Shown: positions 45,860 through 57,584 of the stretch, in pieces
How positions within the stretch are numbered: position 1 is the stretch's first letter
Layout: each line of letters begins with the position of its first letter
NCBI RefSeq assembly: GCF_030272615.1
Contig: NC_081407.1
Span: 138,388,897 to 138,452,896 of the forward strand
Direction of reading: 5' to 3'
Length of the DNA: 64,000 bases
Source of the DNA: Cryptomeria japonica
Taxonomy: Eukaryota; Streptophyta; Pinopsida; Cupressales; Cupressaceae
Translations under genes and position numbers: made by a program
Notes under the pieces: model-generated
Database searches by the model: none
Told to the model about the DNA's origin: nothing
The model's input: the letters and a program-made list of their open reading frames with translations, nothing else

Positions 45860-46888
45860 TTTGTTGGGGTCAGAGGAAAACCAAGGCAGTCCACCTCTAC
45901 TTGAGAAATCCAAGATGAATCTTCAACTGGTATGTCCTTCCACTTCACAAGATACTCCTTATACTAACTTCTCCAGGTACTACGTCCAATCCTACTGTCC
46001 AAAATGTCTTCAATTTGCTCTGGTTCTATCCGGGGCAACTATTTCTCCAAGTCTGCAATATTGTCACTAATTTTTTATTTATGATATTGACGTAGATCTG
46101 CAATATTAAATGTAAGTTACATATTCAAATTATCCAGTAAATCAACTTCATATGCATTTTGGAAATTAAACTTCAAGATCTTACAAGGTCCAAACTTTCT
46201 CATCTGCAACTTGTTATAGGTTCCAACTGGAAATCCTTCTTTTCTCATATATACCATCACTTCATCGCCAGCTTAAAAATTCCTTATGTCTCCTTTTCTC
46301 ATCTGCTTTCTCCATATACTTGTTGTTCATATCCTCCAAATGTTGTTTAACCTGAATATGTAAGGCCACCATGTGTTCTGCAAACTCTTCTGCTTCCGCA
46401 CTCCTCTTATCTTCATTACTGATATCTCTCAACAATAATATCCCTCTAGGGTGTGCTCCGATAACAATCTCAAAAGGTGTTCTTCCGGTACTCCTGTTTA
46501 ATGAATTATTGAAGGCAAACTTTGCTTGTGCAAGAACCAAATCCCAACTTCTGGTTTTCTCTCCAACTAAGTATCTCAACAAATTTCCCAAGCTCATGTT
46601 TACTACTTCTGTCTGTCCATCAATCTGTGGGTGAAAAGTAAATCTAAATTTCAAATCTGTCTTCATCTTCTTCCATAATGTTCTCCAAAAATAACCAACA
46701 AACTTAGTATCCCTGTCTGAAACTGTGCTTTTAGGTAATCCATGCAATCTCACTACCTCCTTAAAGAATAAGTCAGCTACATGTATTGCATCTGATGTCT
46801 TCTTACAAGGTATGAAATGAGCTATCTTCGAGAATCTATCCACCACTACAAATATAAAATCATTCCCTCTGTGTTTTAGGCAATCCAA
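45860..46888 (-). pseudogene. Ty3 integrase core, C-terminus and chromodomain
   Basis: Minus-strand frame 46888-46262 carries the integrase core: IFVVVDRFSKIAHF, SDRDTKFVGYF with the second catalytic Asp, and HPQIDGQTEVVN with the Glu, so the triad region is kept. After a frame break near 46262 the basic C-terminal domain, DLRQYH-type motif and chromodomain (EQIEDIL, EYLVKWKD, SSWISQVEVD) lie in interrupted frames down to about 45870. The layout mirrors the plus-strand element at 3441-4913. Confidence 0.87.
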
Positions 46889-47168
46889 GTATGAAATTCA
46901 TGCTTATAATCTCCCAATGTCTCTCTGGTACTGTCAAAGGTTTATACAATCCCACATTCTGACTACTACATTTTGCAACTTGACAAATTCTACAGTTCTG
47001 CACAAATTTCCTAACATCCTTATGAATCTGAGGCCAAAAGTAATGTTCACTCACCAATGCTCTTGTTTTGTCAATACCAAAGTGTCCGCCTAATTCTCCA
47101 CTAAGCTTCTTCTTTATTAGTAGAACTCTTAGGTATGCACAACTGAACTCCTCTGAAAAAAATCTCAT
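46860..47168 (-). pseudogene. Ty3 integrase zinc-binding part
   Basis: Minus-strand frame with the HHCC module: GGHFGIDKTRALV and CRICQVAKCSSQNV, leading to MNFILGLPKT at the start of the catalytic core, where the first Asp of the usual MDFI is Asn. A frameshift separates it from the rest of the core at 46888. Confidence 0.85.
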
Positions 47169-48540
47169 CCCGAATGAAATAATCCAACCGTTTTCTTATG
47201 TCTATCATAACCGATTCTCTACATGCTTTCCAAGGTTCTGCAAAATCCGGGTCATCGTCATACAAGGTCTTCAACTCCTTAAATCCTAATACTGTCACTC
47301 TCATCTCTGTCAGAAAATTTCTCCTTCTACTTAATGCATCAACAACTTTGTTTGACTTCTCACTCCTATGTTTTAACACAAAGGTGTAACTCTGCAAAAA
47401 TTCTACCTCTCTCATATATCTTTGATTCAACTTACTGTGACTATTCAAATATTGTAAGGCTTGATGATCGGTATACAAAACCAATTCCTTAGGCAACATG
47501 TAATGTCTCGACTTCTTCAAGGTTTGATCTATGGCATAACATTATTGATACACTGAATATCTCCTCGTGGCATCATTCAACTTCTCAATGAAATAAGCTA
47601 CTGCTCTCCCTTCTTGACTCAACACGACTCCAATTGAATTCCCACTTGCATCACAGTCCACTTGAAATACTTTGTTGAAATCTGGTAAAGCTAACACAAG
47701 CTGCTCAGTGACCTTCTGCTTCAACAATTCAAAACTTTTATTTGCTCTAATGTTCCACTTGAATTCTTTCATATCTCCCCTCATTGTCTCAATAAAAGGA
47801 TTACAAACTGAACTGAAATTTCTGATGAACTTTTGGTAGAAACTAGCCAATCCATGAAATGATCTTACCTCTCCAATGCTTTCCAGTGGGGGCCATTCAA
47901 TAGTTGCTTTTACTTTCTCAGGGTCCATCTTCAATCCATCTGCAGATATCACAAATCCCAAATAGACTTACTCTTCCTTCATGAAAGTACACCTTTTAAG
48001 ATTTATTAGCAACTTCTCTTCTCTCAACTACTGCAAGACTTGTCTTAAATGCAACAAATGCTCCTCTTTTGTCTTACTGAAAATTAGAATGTCATCCAAA
48101 TATACAATAACAAACTTACCCAAGAATTTATTCAATACCTCATTCATCAATCTCATGAAAGTACTAAATGCATTACTCAACCCGAAAGGCATCACCAACA
48201 ATTCATACAATCCTTCATTTGTCTTCAATGTTGTCTTCCACTCATCTCCTTCTCTAATTCTGATATGATGATATCCACTCTTCAGGTCTATCTTTGTGTA
48301 GTATTTGGCTCCACTCAAACAGTTCATTATGTCATCCATCCTAGGTAAAGGAAACCAGTACTTCATTGTGATCTTGTTTATTGCTCTGGAATCAGTACAC
48401 ATCTTCCATTCTTCATTCTTCTTAGGTGATAACACTACTGGTACTGCACAATGACTCAAATATTTCTTTGATCAAACCTATCTTCAACAATTCCTACACT
48501 TGTTTGTTCAACTCTTCATTCTCTGTCGATGTCATCCAGT
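47169..48540 (-). pseudogene. Ty3 reverse transcriptase and RNase H
   Basis: Minus-strand frames 48459-48028, 47961-47542 and 47520-47101 lie in the same frame and are separated only by stops. RT motifs: [27 protein letters not shown] and the catalytic YLDDILIF near 48090. RNase H: FQVDCDASGNSIGVVLS with the first catalytic Asp, then DHQALQYL and VDALSRRR. The copy is closer to intact than the plus-strand relative, where the YLDD is followed by changed residues. Confidence 0.9.
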
Positions 48541-49301
48541 GTGCCGCTTTGTTAGGTAAACTAGCTCAGAGAATCAGGTCCATGCAATGACTGATACTTC
48601 TAACAGGTGGTAATCCATCAAGAATGTTATCTGAAATGATGTCTTCAGACTCTGTCAACAATTCCTTTATCTCCTCCACTTGTTCTTCCTCATGCTCTCG
48701 AGTCCCGGTCTTCTTAGGAACTAAGCCAAAGCACACATTCTCATGTCTCATATCATCCAAGAATGTCCTTCCATCCACCAAACAGATGATGGCATTTGTA
48801 CAAAAGTCACTCTTCAAAGGCTCCTCCAAGGGTAACAACGTTTGTTTCATCTCATTCACTACAATAGTGTAAATGTTATTTCTCCCATCATGTACTACAT
48901 GTCTATCAAACTGCCAAGGTCTACCCAACAAAAGGTGACAAATATCAATATATCACACAAGACTTCATCATGATAGTTCCCAATTTTCAATTTTACCAAA
49001 CATCGCTCACTTACTAACAACTTATGATCATCCTGAATCCATGCTATTTGATAAGGCTTAGGGTGTTTCAATCTTTCCAACTGCAATTTATTCACCATTT
49101 CCTCTGAAACAAGATTATCCAAACTACCACTATCAATAACAACTTTACAACACTTATCGGATACATTACATTTGGTCTTGAACAAATTCCTCCTTTGCAA
49201 GGGCTCTCATCTTCTCCAGTATGACATAGGGCTCTCTTCATCATCAACAATTCTCCATCTTTCGGTTTGTTAGCTGATTTGGTGGGGCTTTCTTCCACCA
49301 A
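48541..49301 (-). pseudogene. Ty3 protease and linker
   Basis: Minus-strand frames 49301-49092 and 49200-48895 hold the protease: VIDSGSLDNLVS keeps the active Asp, and after a small deletion LGRPWQFDRH follows in the next frame (48931-48566). The linker then leads to RT through the DGLPPVRSISHCMDL motif. Two frameshifts occur. Confidence 0.82.
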
Positions 49302-49333
49302 CGTTGTTCTCCAGATGTTCTTTTTATATTCTT

Positions 49334-50375
49334 ACATTCGAAAGCACGATGTCCTTCTCCTCCACAGTTATAGCAAGTCCCTCTAAACACTCTCTTATCT
49401 TGTCTTATGTCATCTTTTCCAAAACCATCATTCTGGTAACCATCAGGTTCTCTCCTTCGGTAGAAATTTATGTCATCCTTCTGGTATGAATTGCCTTCCT
49501 TGCTTACTTCCTTGTCATTGTTCTGATTTGTATAGGTTCCTCTTCCTCCGAGATATCCTCTTCCTCCTTGAAATCTTCCTCCAAAACCCTTCCACCCCTA
49601 CCTCTTTGTCTCTGCTCATGTCTTTTGTTCAACTTCTCTTTTGCTTTCACGGCAAACTGGTAAGCTTCTTCAACATAATGCAACTTGATCAAACTGAGTT
49701 CATACTGTATAGACATCCGCAATCGATTCAAATATCTCGCAACTTGTTCAATTTCATCATCAACATGTTCGAACCTGATATTCAGCTTGTAGAATGCTTC
49801 GGTATACTCCTTCAAACTAGATTCCTTATGCTTTAAGTTCTACAACTTCTAGAAGAGATTTACTTGGTAATCAATTGGCATAAACTTCGATTTTAACTTG
49901 GCAACCATCCACTCCCATGTTTTGATCTTCTCTTTGCCTCTTCTCTATCTATCAACCTGCAAATGTTCCCACCAAAGAGATGCATGACCTTTCAAATGGG
50001 TACAAACATATTTGACCTTTCTTTCTTCTGCAGTGCTTTCAAAATCAAAATACTTCTCCATCTCCGAGATCCAATCCATTAATTCATCTGAATCCAACTT
50101 TCCATCATGCTCTGGCGGGGTAAAATCTGGTTTAGTGTTTGCTCTACTCGAAACCCTCAAGAACCTCTCTTCATCTGGATCGATCGCAGGTGGATTTGCT
50201 ACTTGTTATTTCGGTGCTTCTTCTTCATCTTCACTAACATCTTCAATAGGTCAACCTCTTCTCTGGGTTGTCTCAACAGCTTCCAAACGGGCTGCAATTA
50301 CTTGCAACATTTCCATCACAGCAGGGTTTGCATTCTCACGCGCTCCACCATTCATATTTCCTCTTCATGGTAGTC
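49334..50375 (-). pseudogene. Ty3 gag with intact zinc knuckle
   Basis: Minus-strand gag. The N-terminal part includes MLQVIAARLEAVETTQRR-type wording near 50315-50260 and the frame 50160-49945 with LDSDELMDWISEMEKYFDF, the gag start of chromoviruses, followed by WWEHLQVDR. The frame 49815-49504 includes VKAKEKLNKRHEQRQRGRGG. The zinc knuckle CYNCGGEGHRAFEC (49375-49334) keeps all CCHC ligands, in contrast with the sister copy. A stop near 49945 and shifts interrupt it. Confidence 0.85.
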
Positions 50376-50469
50376 CTTTGTAGCTGCAGGTCGGATCCAC
50401 AATCTGCCACCCCATAACAAAATTCTCGGGACAACGCAATCTCTGGAACAAAATCTCGCTCTTACCACT

Positions 50470-51236
50470 TGTACCAGTCACTGATAAGGAGAGACCTCAA
50501 GGAGATCAATCTGGACTTGACAGCAAGAGTAAACACAATGGAAACAAGAGGATATGATTGAGGCAATGCAGAATTGAATGAATTAGATCATGAAAATTGA
50601 TTACAGATAACCGGTAACATCCGGATTACAAGATTCGGCTCCCTCGCCTGCTACATACAGACTCAATTACAGAATTGGTCAACTCCAGACCTCTAAGTCT
50701 TAAGATCTATCTATATGTTCTATCTGACTGATTTCTAATGCTCAATTACAAATATTTATATGATCCAAGGGGATCTGGTTTGCCAAAAGGGATCGAATGC
50801 TGAAGAACAAGATCAAACGTGTAAAACCAACAGGTCGGCCTCCGCCAAAGAGATTCCTCTGAAAAATCCAAAGGATGAAGTGCGGACCAAAGGGAAGGTT
50901 GGCCACATGCCAAAGAACGTCGGAATCAACGAACAAAGCTCCGCAAGCTACGGAAAGGATTCGATAGATTCACCAATGCAAATAGGTCCAAGCGGTTTCG
51001 GTGCCAAAAAACTATCTTGAAATCTAGAATCGATAACTTGTCAGAAAATGATCGAAATGCATCGTGGTTTAGGAATAAGGGAGATGATCACGTACTCAAG
51101 CAAAATCCAACTCCGCAAGATCCAGTGAGCCAATGCAAAGAAATACAGAAAGAAATGCTTAAAGAAAAATACAAAGAGAAAAGAAATATTTTTGGTTGAT
51201 ACAAGATTGCCAAGAACCGAGGATGCTCCTGCATCA
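50470..51236 (-). repeat. 5' LTR of minus-strand Ty3 element
   Basis: 767 bp; starts TGATGCAGG at 51236 beside the ATAAA duplication and ends GACTGGTACA at 50470. The next bases on the minus strand, AGTGGTAAGAGC, are a degraded primer site. Confidence 0.93.
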
Positions 51237-51241
51237 ATAAA

Positions 51242-52825
51242 TTACTATTGCTACCATAAACAACTCGTTTCTTTAAACCCAGCTATTTTATCATCATAAA
51301 CAAATTGTACTTGTTTATTTGTTGGTTTTCACTGTTTATTTTGCACTTGTTTAAGATAGTGTAATTTCAGTTGTTGGTTAGAAGGGTCGTAGACAAAAGT
51401 GCCTAGCATTATTTGCACTCATGGAAACAACTTATCCTTCAAGTACTAATGCAATAGAATGACATCGTGTCAATCAATATCAAGTTTCACAAAGAGTCCT
51501 CACACTTAATAAGGCAATTACAAATAAGAATCGAGTCATAGATCATTGACACAAAGGAGGCAGCATTAAAGCTTGTGGGGCTAGGCCATCAGCATCCTAG
51601 GCAAGCCATAGAATGACCTAGAATGTTTACATCAAGGTAACAAGGTGTTGTCTTGCAAAGATTGTTGGAAGCAAAATATGCAAAATGTTGAACAAAGAAG
51701 ACAACATGCAACTTATGACAAGATACACATTAATGCCTTCAAAGAACATTCAAAATGAATCCATGTGATTCAACGAGATTCAAGGTTGATGAAGGGATCA
51801 ATCAAGGTGTCATGCATAAAGATAATAGCATGCACAAAAGCTTAAATACAGGTCTTGAAATCATCCATAGGATTGTATTCCAAAAAAAATCGGTGGGCTC
51901 AAGACTTGACAACAAACTTTTTAGTTATAGACCCAATCAAAAGTTGCAAGATCATAGAGTGATACCAAAGTGTCAAAATTGATTGTTAGAACCACGTTTC
52001 AAAGAAAAAGATTGCAAATTGAAGTGGTTGCTAATGATATTACAAACCACAATATCTAAACTTGTAAACTTCAGTGACTAAACAATTCCTAGAAATCACA
52101 TAACTATGAAATGTTCATCATTATGTATTCCATGTGATTGGCATGGATGATAGTAAGAGGGTTGGAGCAGCTTCTCTCTCCCATGGTGGTTGAAATTGAA
52201 TCATGGCAATAATAAAGTCTTTGATGGAATTAAGTTTTGCAAAGTCATTGCAAAGTGGAATTGCACACAAACTGTGGAGAAAAGAAAATGCGTTGGCACA
52301 ACTCATATAGCTTTCACATTTTCATGACTATATTCAACATCTATTGTTGTCAACACTTCAGCATTGGTTTATTTTGCAGGTTTCCCTGGATAAAGAAACT
52401 AACCAAGAGGTAGCATCTACCAAGTAGTCAATTGCCAATTCTTAGATATCACTGTCTTTGATCTACTAAGATAAACATTTTTGCTAATAAGGATAGAGTA
52501 CTTGTAGCTAGATTGACTGCTTGCTAAGATCTCAAAGGATTCATGTAAATTGTTTCTCTACAGTTTTGACTCAAATGATTAAATCCTTCTTTGCCATGAA
52601 AGGCTACATTTTTTTAATTTTGATTTGCCTAACAATTATGTTTATTGACTGTCTTTTTTCAATCAAATTATGGAAGATAGAAATTAATTAAGTACTTGTG
52701 AAAAGACAAGTTCAATGGAATCATTTGTTTTTTCACCACTACATTGTTTCATACCTGCAACAATTTCTTCACGTGATTTTATGAAGAGAAGGCTTCAAAA
52801 CCATTTGTAGAGAGTTTCGCATTAC
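51242..52825. other. No gene supported
   Basis: Intergenic. Short open frames here lack recognisable motifs. The sequence at 51237 continues directly from 45085 if the Ty3 element is removed. Confidence 0.5.
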
Positions 52826-52830
52826 CTTCT

Positions 52831-53703
52831 TGTTGAAATGTAGCTAGGTCGAATCCCTAGCTTATATAATTTTAATGTGGCCCTTGGCCTTAAAATTGAT
52901 TATATTGATGTAATCATTTAAAGCATAGGGTTGGGCCCAAATTTGAATGCTTATGTAACTTGCATATTGATTAATTATATGTAATTGGGTTGGGCCCAAA
53001 TGTAACTTGTAAACATTGAAAGGGCAGGCCCTATTTGGGCACTCAGGGAAATTGTAATTAATTAATTAATATTTGCATCTTGGTGGCAAAAGGGAAATGG
53101 CCGACCTAGGTTCACAAGGCATTGCAATCATATAAAATCAAGGCAAGACATTGTCAATTCATATGAGTTTGTGCAATTCGATTATCCCTGCAATCAAACT
53201 TGGGCGATCTTGATACAACAGTGAGCGAACTTGATTGTGCATTAGCAAATCACCTTGAGCAGCAACGAAATTCATAGAAGGCTTGTCGATCAATCTTAAG
53301 GACTAGCGAAGGCCAGCAAATCAATCTTGTGGACTAGCGAATCACCCCTGGAATCTAGCGATTACCTATGAATTTCATCCTAGACTCGATGAATATCATT
53401 AATGTTGTGTAAATCCATCCTTCACCAAAGTCATTAGGTTCTGAGTGCATTACATCAGTCTAATCTGTTGTGAAGGTGATCTCCAGTTGAGATCTGAGAT
53501 TGTGAATCAGATAAGTCAGTTATTCGTTTGCCTTAGGTAGGCGAATATGTAATTGTATCATTACTGATATTAATATATATGATTTGAACTTTGTTGTTGG
53601 GTTTTTCCTCCAAGAGGGAGGTTTTCCCAGGGTATCCTTGTGTTCGTGTGTATGCATTTTATTTATATTCTGAGTTTTATTAATTCTGATCACTAAATCA
53701 ACA
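52831..53703 (+). repeat. 5' LTR of gag-protease element
   Basis: 873 bp, TGTTGAAATG to ATCAACA. TATA-like TATAAAATC at 53131-53139. Confidence 0.92.
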
Positions 53704-53715
53704 TGGTATCAAAGC
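53704..53715 (+). other. Primer-binding site, tRNA-Met type
   Basis: TGGTATCAAAGC directly at the LTR end, one mismatch to TGGTATCAGAGC. Confidence 0.85.
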
Positions 53716-53793
53716 TTGGTTCGTAATAGTTGTGATCAGATTCATCAATTATAGTCATTTTTCAGTCTAACCTACTACTCAAGTTCAGTCGAC

Positions 53794-54582
53794 ATGGCTT
53801 CTTATCTTAGGGTTGAAGATAGGTTGGAAGGTTCTGCCAATTACACTTCATGGAAGGTCAGAATAATGATTGTCTTAAATGGCCTTGTTGAATACGTCGG
53901 CAAGGATGTTGTTGAACCTAAAGATGAAAAGGAGAAGGAAGAATGGAAGAAGGACTACCAAGCACAAAGGGTGATTATTGATTCTGTCAAAGATCACATT
54001 GTGTCATCCATCTACAAGAAGAAGACTGTAAGAGAGATGTTCAACACATTGGAGAAGATGTACGAAGTCAACAACACTAACTACATACTTGCCTTACGGA
54101 ATCAACTCTCTCACATCAGATTGGAGAAAGGAGAACATGTAACTGCTTACTTCATGAGGATCTCTGAGCTAAGGGATCAGCTTTCTAACGTTGGGAAGAA
54201 TGTTGAAGACAACGACTTAACTATGACGGCTCTAAATGTTATTCCTTCTACATGGGAGCCCTTTAATCAAAGAAGCAGTGCAAGAGTGGAGATTCCTCAA
54301 TTTGATCGATTGAGGGGAGATTGCATTCAAGAGGAATCTTGCCTGGTTGCGAAAGGAAAAATTAGAAGTCCTCATGACAGTGATCATCATGTCCTCACAG
54401 CTAAGAAGGAAGGTGGCCATTGGAAGAAGAATAACTTCAAGAGAAATAGAGATTTTAGACCCTCTGCACCTGATTCAAGAAACCAAAGGACTTGTCTCAC
54501 ATTTGATGCTTTTGATGTAACAAGTTTGGTCACTATGCAAAGGACTGTCAATCTCAGCTTGAACAAGGAGAAGGGAACCTGA
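53794..54582 (+). pseudogene. Copia gag
   Basis: 262-codon frame from ATG 53794, a typical Copia gag: N-terminal EDRLEGSANYTSWKVRIMIVL, the central KKKTVREMFNTLEKMYE, LRNQLSHIRLEKGEHVTAYF and MTALNVIPSTWEPF. The zinc knuckle expected near the C-terminus is seen only after a frame change: around 54500-54560 the alternative frame gives C-x-x-FG-HYAKDC wording, so the annotated frame end is a frameshift product. It is about 4 kb upstream of a related gag at 57585, from a different family. The long open frame suggests a recent insertion or selection for Gag, but it could be chance. Confidence 0.87.
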
Positions 54583-54632
54583 ATGAAATCTCGGAACAAC
54601 AAAATAATGAAGACTTTCTCTTTGTCTCAGCC

Positions 54633-55031
54633 TTGCCAAGCAATGTTCAGTCAGACAATAACACTTGGTTGATTGACAGTGGTGCATCTAGACACATCAC
54701 AGGCTATTGGGAGCATCTCTTAGATTTGATGGAGGAGTCCACCCTTCATGTGACTATTGCTGACAATTATTGTTATGCAGTAAGAGGTTTTGGCTCTACT
54801 TCCTTAAAATTAGATTCTAGTATTTCCCTTCATCTCAGTAATGTTTTGTTTGTACCTGGAATAAAAAGGAATCTAATCTCTATATCTGCTCTAGAAGATA
54901 AACATTATCAGGTTGTATTTTCTGAAGGAAGAGTTCTTGCATGGCCTAAGGAGTCCAACATCAAATCAGCTCATGCAATCGAGATTAGACATGAAAGCCT
55001 ATACAAGCTTTCAACTCACACTTTAAATTAA
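54633..55031 (+). pseudogene. Copia aspartic protease
   Basis: Separate frame after gag. TWLIDSGASRHITGY gives the catalytic Asp with its usual neighbours; NVLFVPGIKRNLISISAL is the conserved C-terminal region of Copia proteases. The gag-pre-integrase start (HESLYKLS) follows, then the frame stops TAA at 55029-55031 and no further pol sequence is found. In a normal Copia element the integrase zinc module would come next. Confidence 0.88.
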
Positions 55032-55771
55032 GGATACAGTTGATAGATTCTTAAAACAATGATAGGAGCAAATCAACTAGTTTTTTGAATCATGTGAACT
55101 TATTACTTCGATAAGGGTTAAGAGGGAGTTAGATATTCCCCATAATCCACAGTGAATGCATTGTTGTTGATTATATTTAGTAAAGCTTAAACATGTTGTT
55201 TTCTAACCATTGATGTTGAAATCTGATTTACAAACAAATTGACATCTCTAGTGTTGGATTTGAGAAGTATGGCTAAGCATTTGAATTCGAATCAGTTGTG
55301 AATTTATAATTCTTATATGATTATTGCAAGGATGTTCTTGATTATGATAGAACTAACATGTGTTCCTTGTTTCTCTAAAATATACTTTGGCCAAGTGGGA
55401 GTTCTCAGCTCCTATGATACATTGTGTGTATCTTCCACCCTCTGCGAAGTGCAAGGTGGTAGTTTCTTTGAGGTGTAATACCTCTCCCACCCTCTGTAGA
55501 GTGTAAGGTGGGTCCACCCTCTGCAGAGTGCAAGGTGTCAGTTTATACTTCTCTGTAGAGAAGTTTTGAGGTGTAAGACCTCATCCACCCTCTGCGGGCA
55601 ATGCAAGGTGGATGCATCCTCTACAGGTGTGCATGATGGGTATCATGGAAGGAGTCCATGATGTACTTAGAATTCATCCTCTACAGGTATGCATGATCAA
55701 TATCATGAAAAGAGTCCATGAAGCATTGACACGATAGATTATTCAAGGGATCTTCCCTAGCTAAGAGGGAG
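55032..55771 (+). other. Uncoded 3' internal region with hairpin repeats and polypurine tract
   Basis: No coding sequence. Several copies of CCACCCTCTGCAGAGTGCAA or variants at 55435-55625, each partly self-complementary through CTCTGCAGAG. The polypurine tract AAGAGGGAG (55763-55771) directly precedes the 3' LTR. Confidence 0.75.
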
Positions 55772-56623
55772 TGTTGAAATGTAGCTAGGTCGAATCCCTA
55801 GCTTAATTAATTTTAATGTGGCCCTTGGACTTAAAATTAATTATATTAATGTAATCATTTAATGCATAGAGCTGGGCCCTATGTAACTTGCATATTGATT
55901 AATTATATGTAATTGGGTTGGGCCCAAATGTAACTTGTAAACATTGAAAGGGCAGGCCCTAATTGAGCGCTCATGGAAATTGTAATTAATTGATTAATAT
56001 TTGCATCTTGGCGGCAAAAGGGAAATGGCCGATCTAGGTTCACAAGGCATTGCAATCATATAAAATCAAGGCAAGACATTGTCAATTCATGAGTTTGTGC
56101 AATTCGATTATCCCTGCAATTAGACATGGGCGATCTTGATACAGCAGTGAGCGAACTTGATTGTGCATTAGCAAACCACCTTGTGCAGCAGCGAAATTCA
56201 TAAAAGGCCTGCGGATCAATCTTAAGGACCAGCGAAGGCCAGAAAATCAATCTTGTGGACTAGCGAATCACCCCTAGAGTCTAGTGATTACCTGTGAATT
56301 TCATCCTAGACTCGGTGAATATCATTAATGCTGTGTAAATCCATCATTCATCAAAGTCATTAGGTTTTGAGTGCATTACATGAATCTAATCTGTTGTGAA
56401 GGCGGTCTCTAGTTCAGATCTGAGATTGTGAATCAAATAAGTGAGCTATTTGTGTGCCCTAGGTGGGTGAATATGTAATTGTATCAGTACTGATATTAAT
56501 ATATATGATCTGAACTTTGTTGCTAAGTTTTTTCTCCAAGAGGGAGGTTTTCCCAGGGTGTGTTCGTGTGTGTGCATTTTATTTATATTCTGAGTTTTAC
56601 TAATTCTGATCACTAAATCAACA
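55772..56623 (+). repeat. 3' LTR of gag-protease element
   Basis: 852 bp, same ends as the 5' LTR. Confidence 0.92.
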
Positions 56624-56891
56624 TTTCTAAGGATTTTCAATGCAATCCAAAAATCTACCTAGGATCAAAATTGATGAGGCCAGGCTATGAAAATTTAAAA
56701 ACTCTTTGCAGGTCACAACTACAATGCCTTTGTTGCAGGTTATGCAATACTTAAAGGGTGTTCTCCTTTGGTAATTGACATTCTATATATGAAAAACAAA
56801 GACTAGACTGATGGGAGTCACATTAACACCAGGTAAAACATTAGAACCTAAATTTTTTTGGCTGGAGAAGTTTATAAAACGCAATTGAACT

Positions 56892-57512
56892 TGTTAGTTA
56901 TAGTCTCAGTCGTAACACTCAAGAAAATAAATCTATCTCCTTAATTTTATCAGTGCACAGAAACTAAGTCTGTCATTTGCGATTTAATTAGGATTAAATT
57001 TAGTTAGTATTAACTAACAAATTTGCTACACTATGATTAGTTAATGTATTGTTGAGTTTATTTAAGGAAATAATCGCTGGTGTAGAAGGATCGTGGCTCC
57101 ACACAGGGGTCACAGCCCTATGTGGAACCACGTGATTCCACATAGGATCGCGACCCCCTGTGGGAGCACGATCCAATGGAAACAAAAGATATATATGCTC
57201 TACCCTCTCTGTTGATAATATATTGGATAGAAGAAAACAATACTATGATCGGTAGTAAATATAATCGTTCACGATCCAATGGAAACAAAAGATATATATG
57301 CTCTACCCTCTCTATTGATAATATATTGGATAGAAGAAAACAATACTGTGATCGGTAGTAAATATAATCGTTTGCTTTTCATCTGCAGAGGCAAATCGAT
57401 AAGACTAATAAAATTGGTTTTACATTCCTTATATTGTACGCTAAAACTTCTAAACTACTTGTCTCAGAATTCCGATTGCTCAAAAAGTAATAACAGTCTA
57501 TTTACATTTACA
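56892..57512 (+). repeat. 5' LTR with 87-bp inverted repeat and 103-bp duplication
   Basis: 621 bp. Contains an inverted repeat at 57088-57174 and a tandem duplication 57167-57269 / 57270-57372. Confidence 0.92.
57088..57174. repeat. Long inverted repeat centred on CACGTG
   Basis: Left arm starts GGATCGTGGCTCCACACAGG and the right arm ends with its near complement. About 43 bases per arm with a few mismatches, meeting at CACGTG (57129-57134) with no loop. Confidence 0.93.
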
Positions 57513-57525
57513 TGGTATCAGAGCC
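57513..57525 (+). other. Primer-binding site, tRNA-Met type
   Basis: TGGTATCAGAGCC, exact, directly after the 5' LTR. Confidence 0.92.
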
Positions 57526-57584
57526 TAACTAGTTAAGATCTGAATAGACTGAAAGCGAAGTTTACAAAATTGAAGAGTTCTAAA

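Larger units (their letters stand above)
45086..51236 (-). mobile_element. Ty3/gypsy chromovirus, full length
   Basis: Complete structure on the minus strand: 5' LTR 51236-50470, gag, protease, RT, RNase H, integrase, chromodomain, 3' LTR 45822-45086. The target duplication ATAAA is exact at 45081-45085 and 51237-51241. LTR start TGATGCAGG and family wording match the element at 1-5694. Coding frames carry fewer breaks than in that copy but still several, so it is probably inactive. Confidence 0.95.
52831..56623 (+). mobile_element. Copia-type element with gag and protease only
   Basis: LTRs 52831-53703 and 55772-56623, both starting TGTTGAAATGTAGC and ending AAATCAACA. Flanking 5-mers CTTCT (52826-52830) and TTTCT (56624-56628) differ at one base, a likely decayed target duplication. 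The internal region of about 2.07 kb has gag and protease only; integrase, RT and RNase H are absent. Primer site and polypurine tract are present, so it could be mobilised in trans. Confidence 0.9.
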
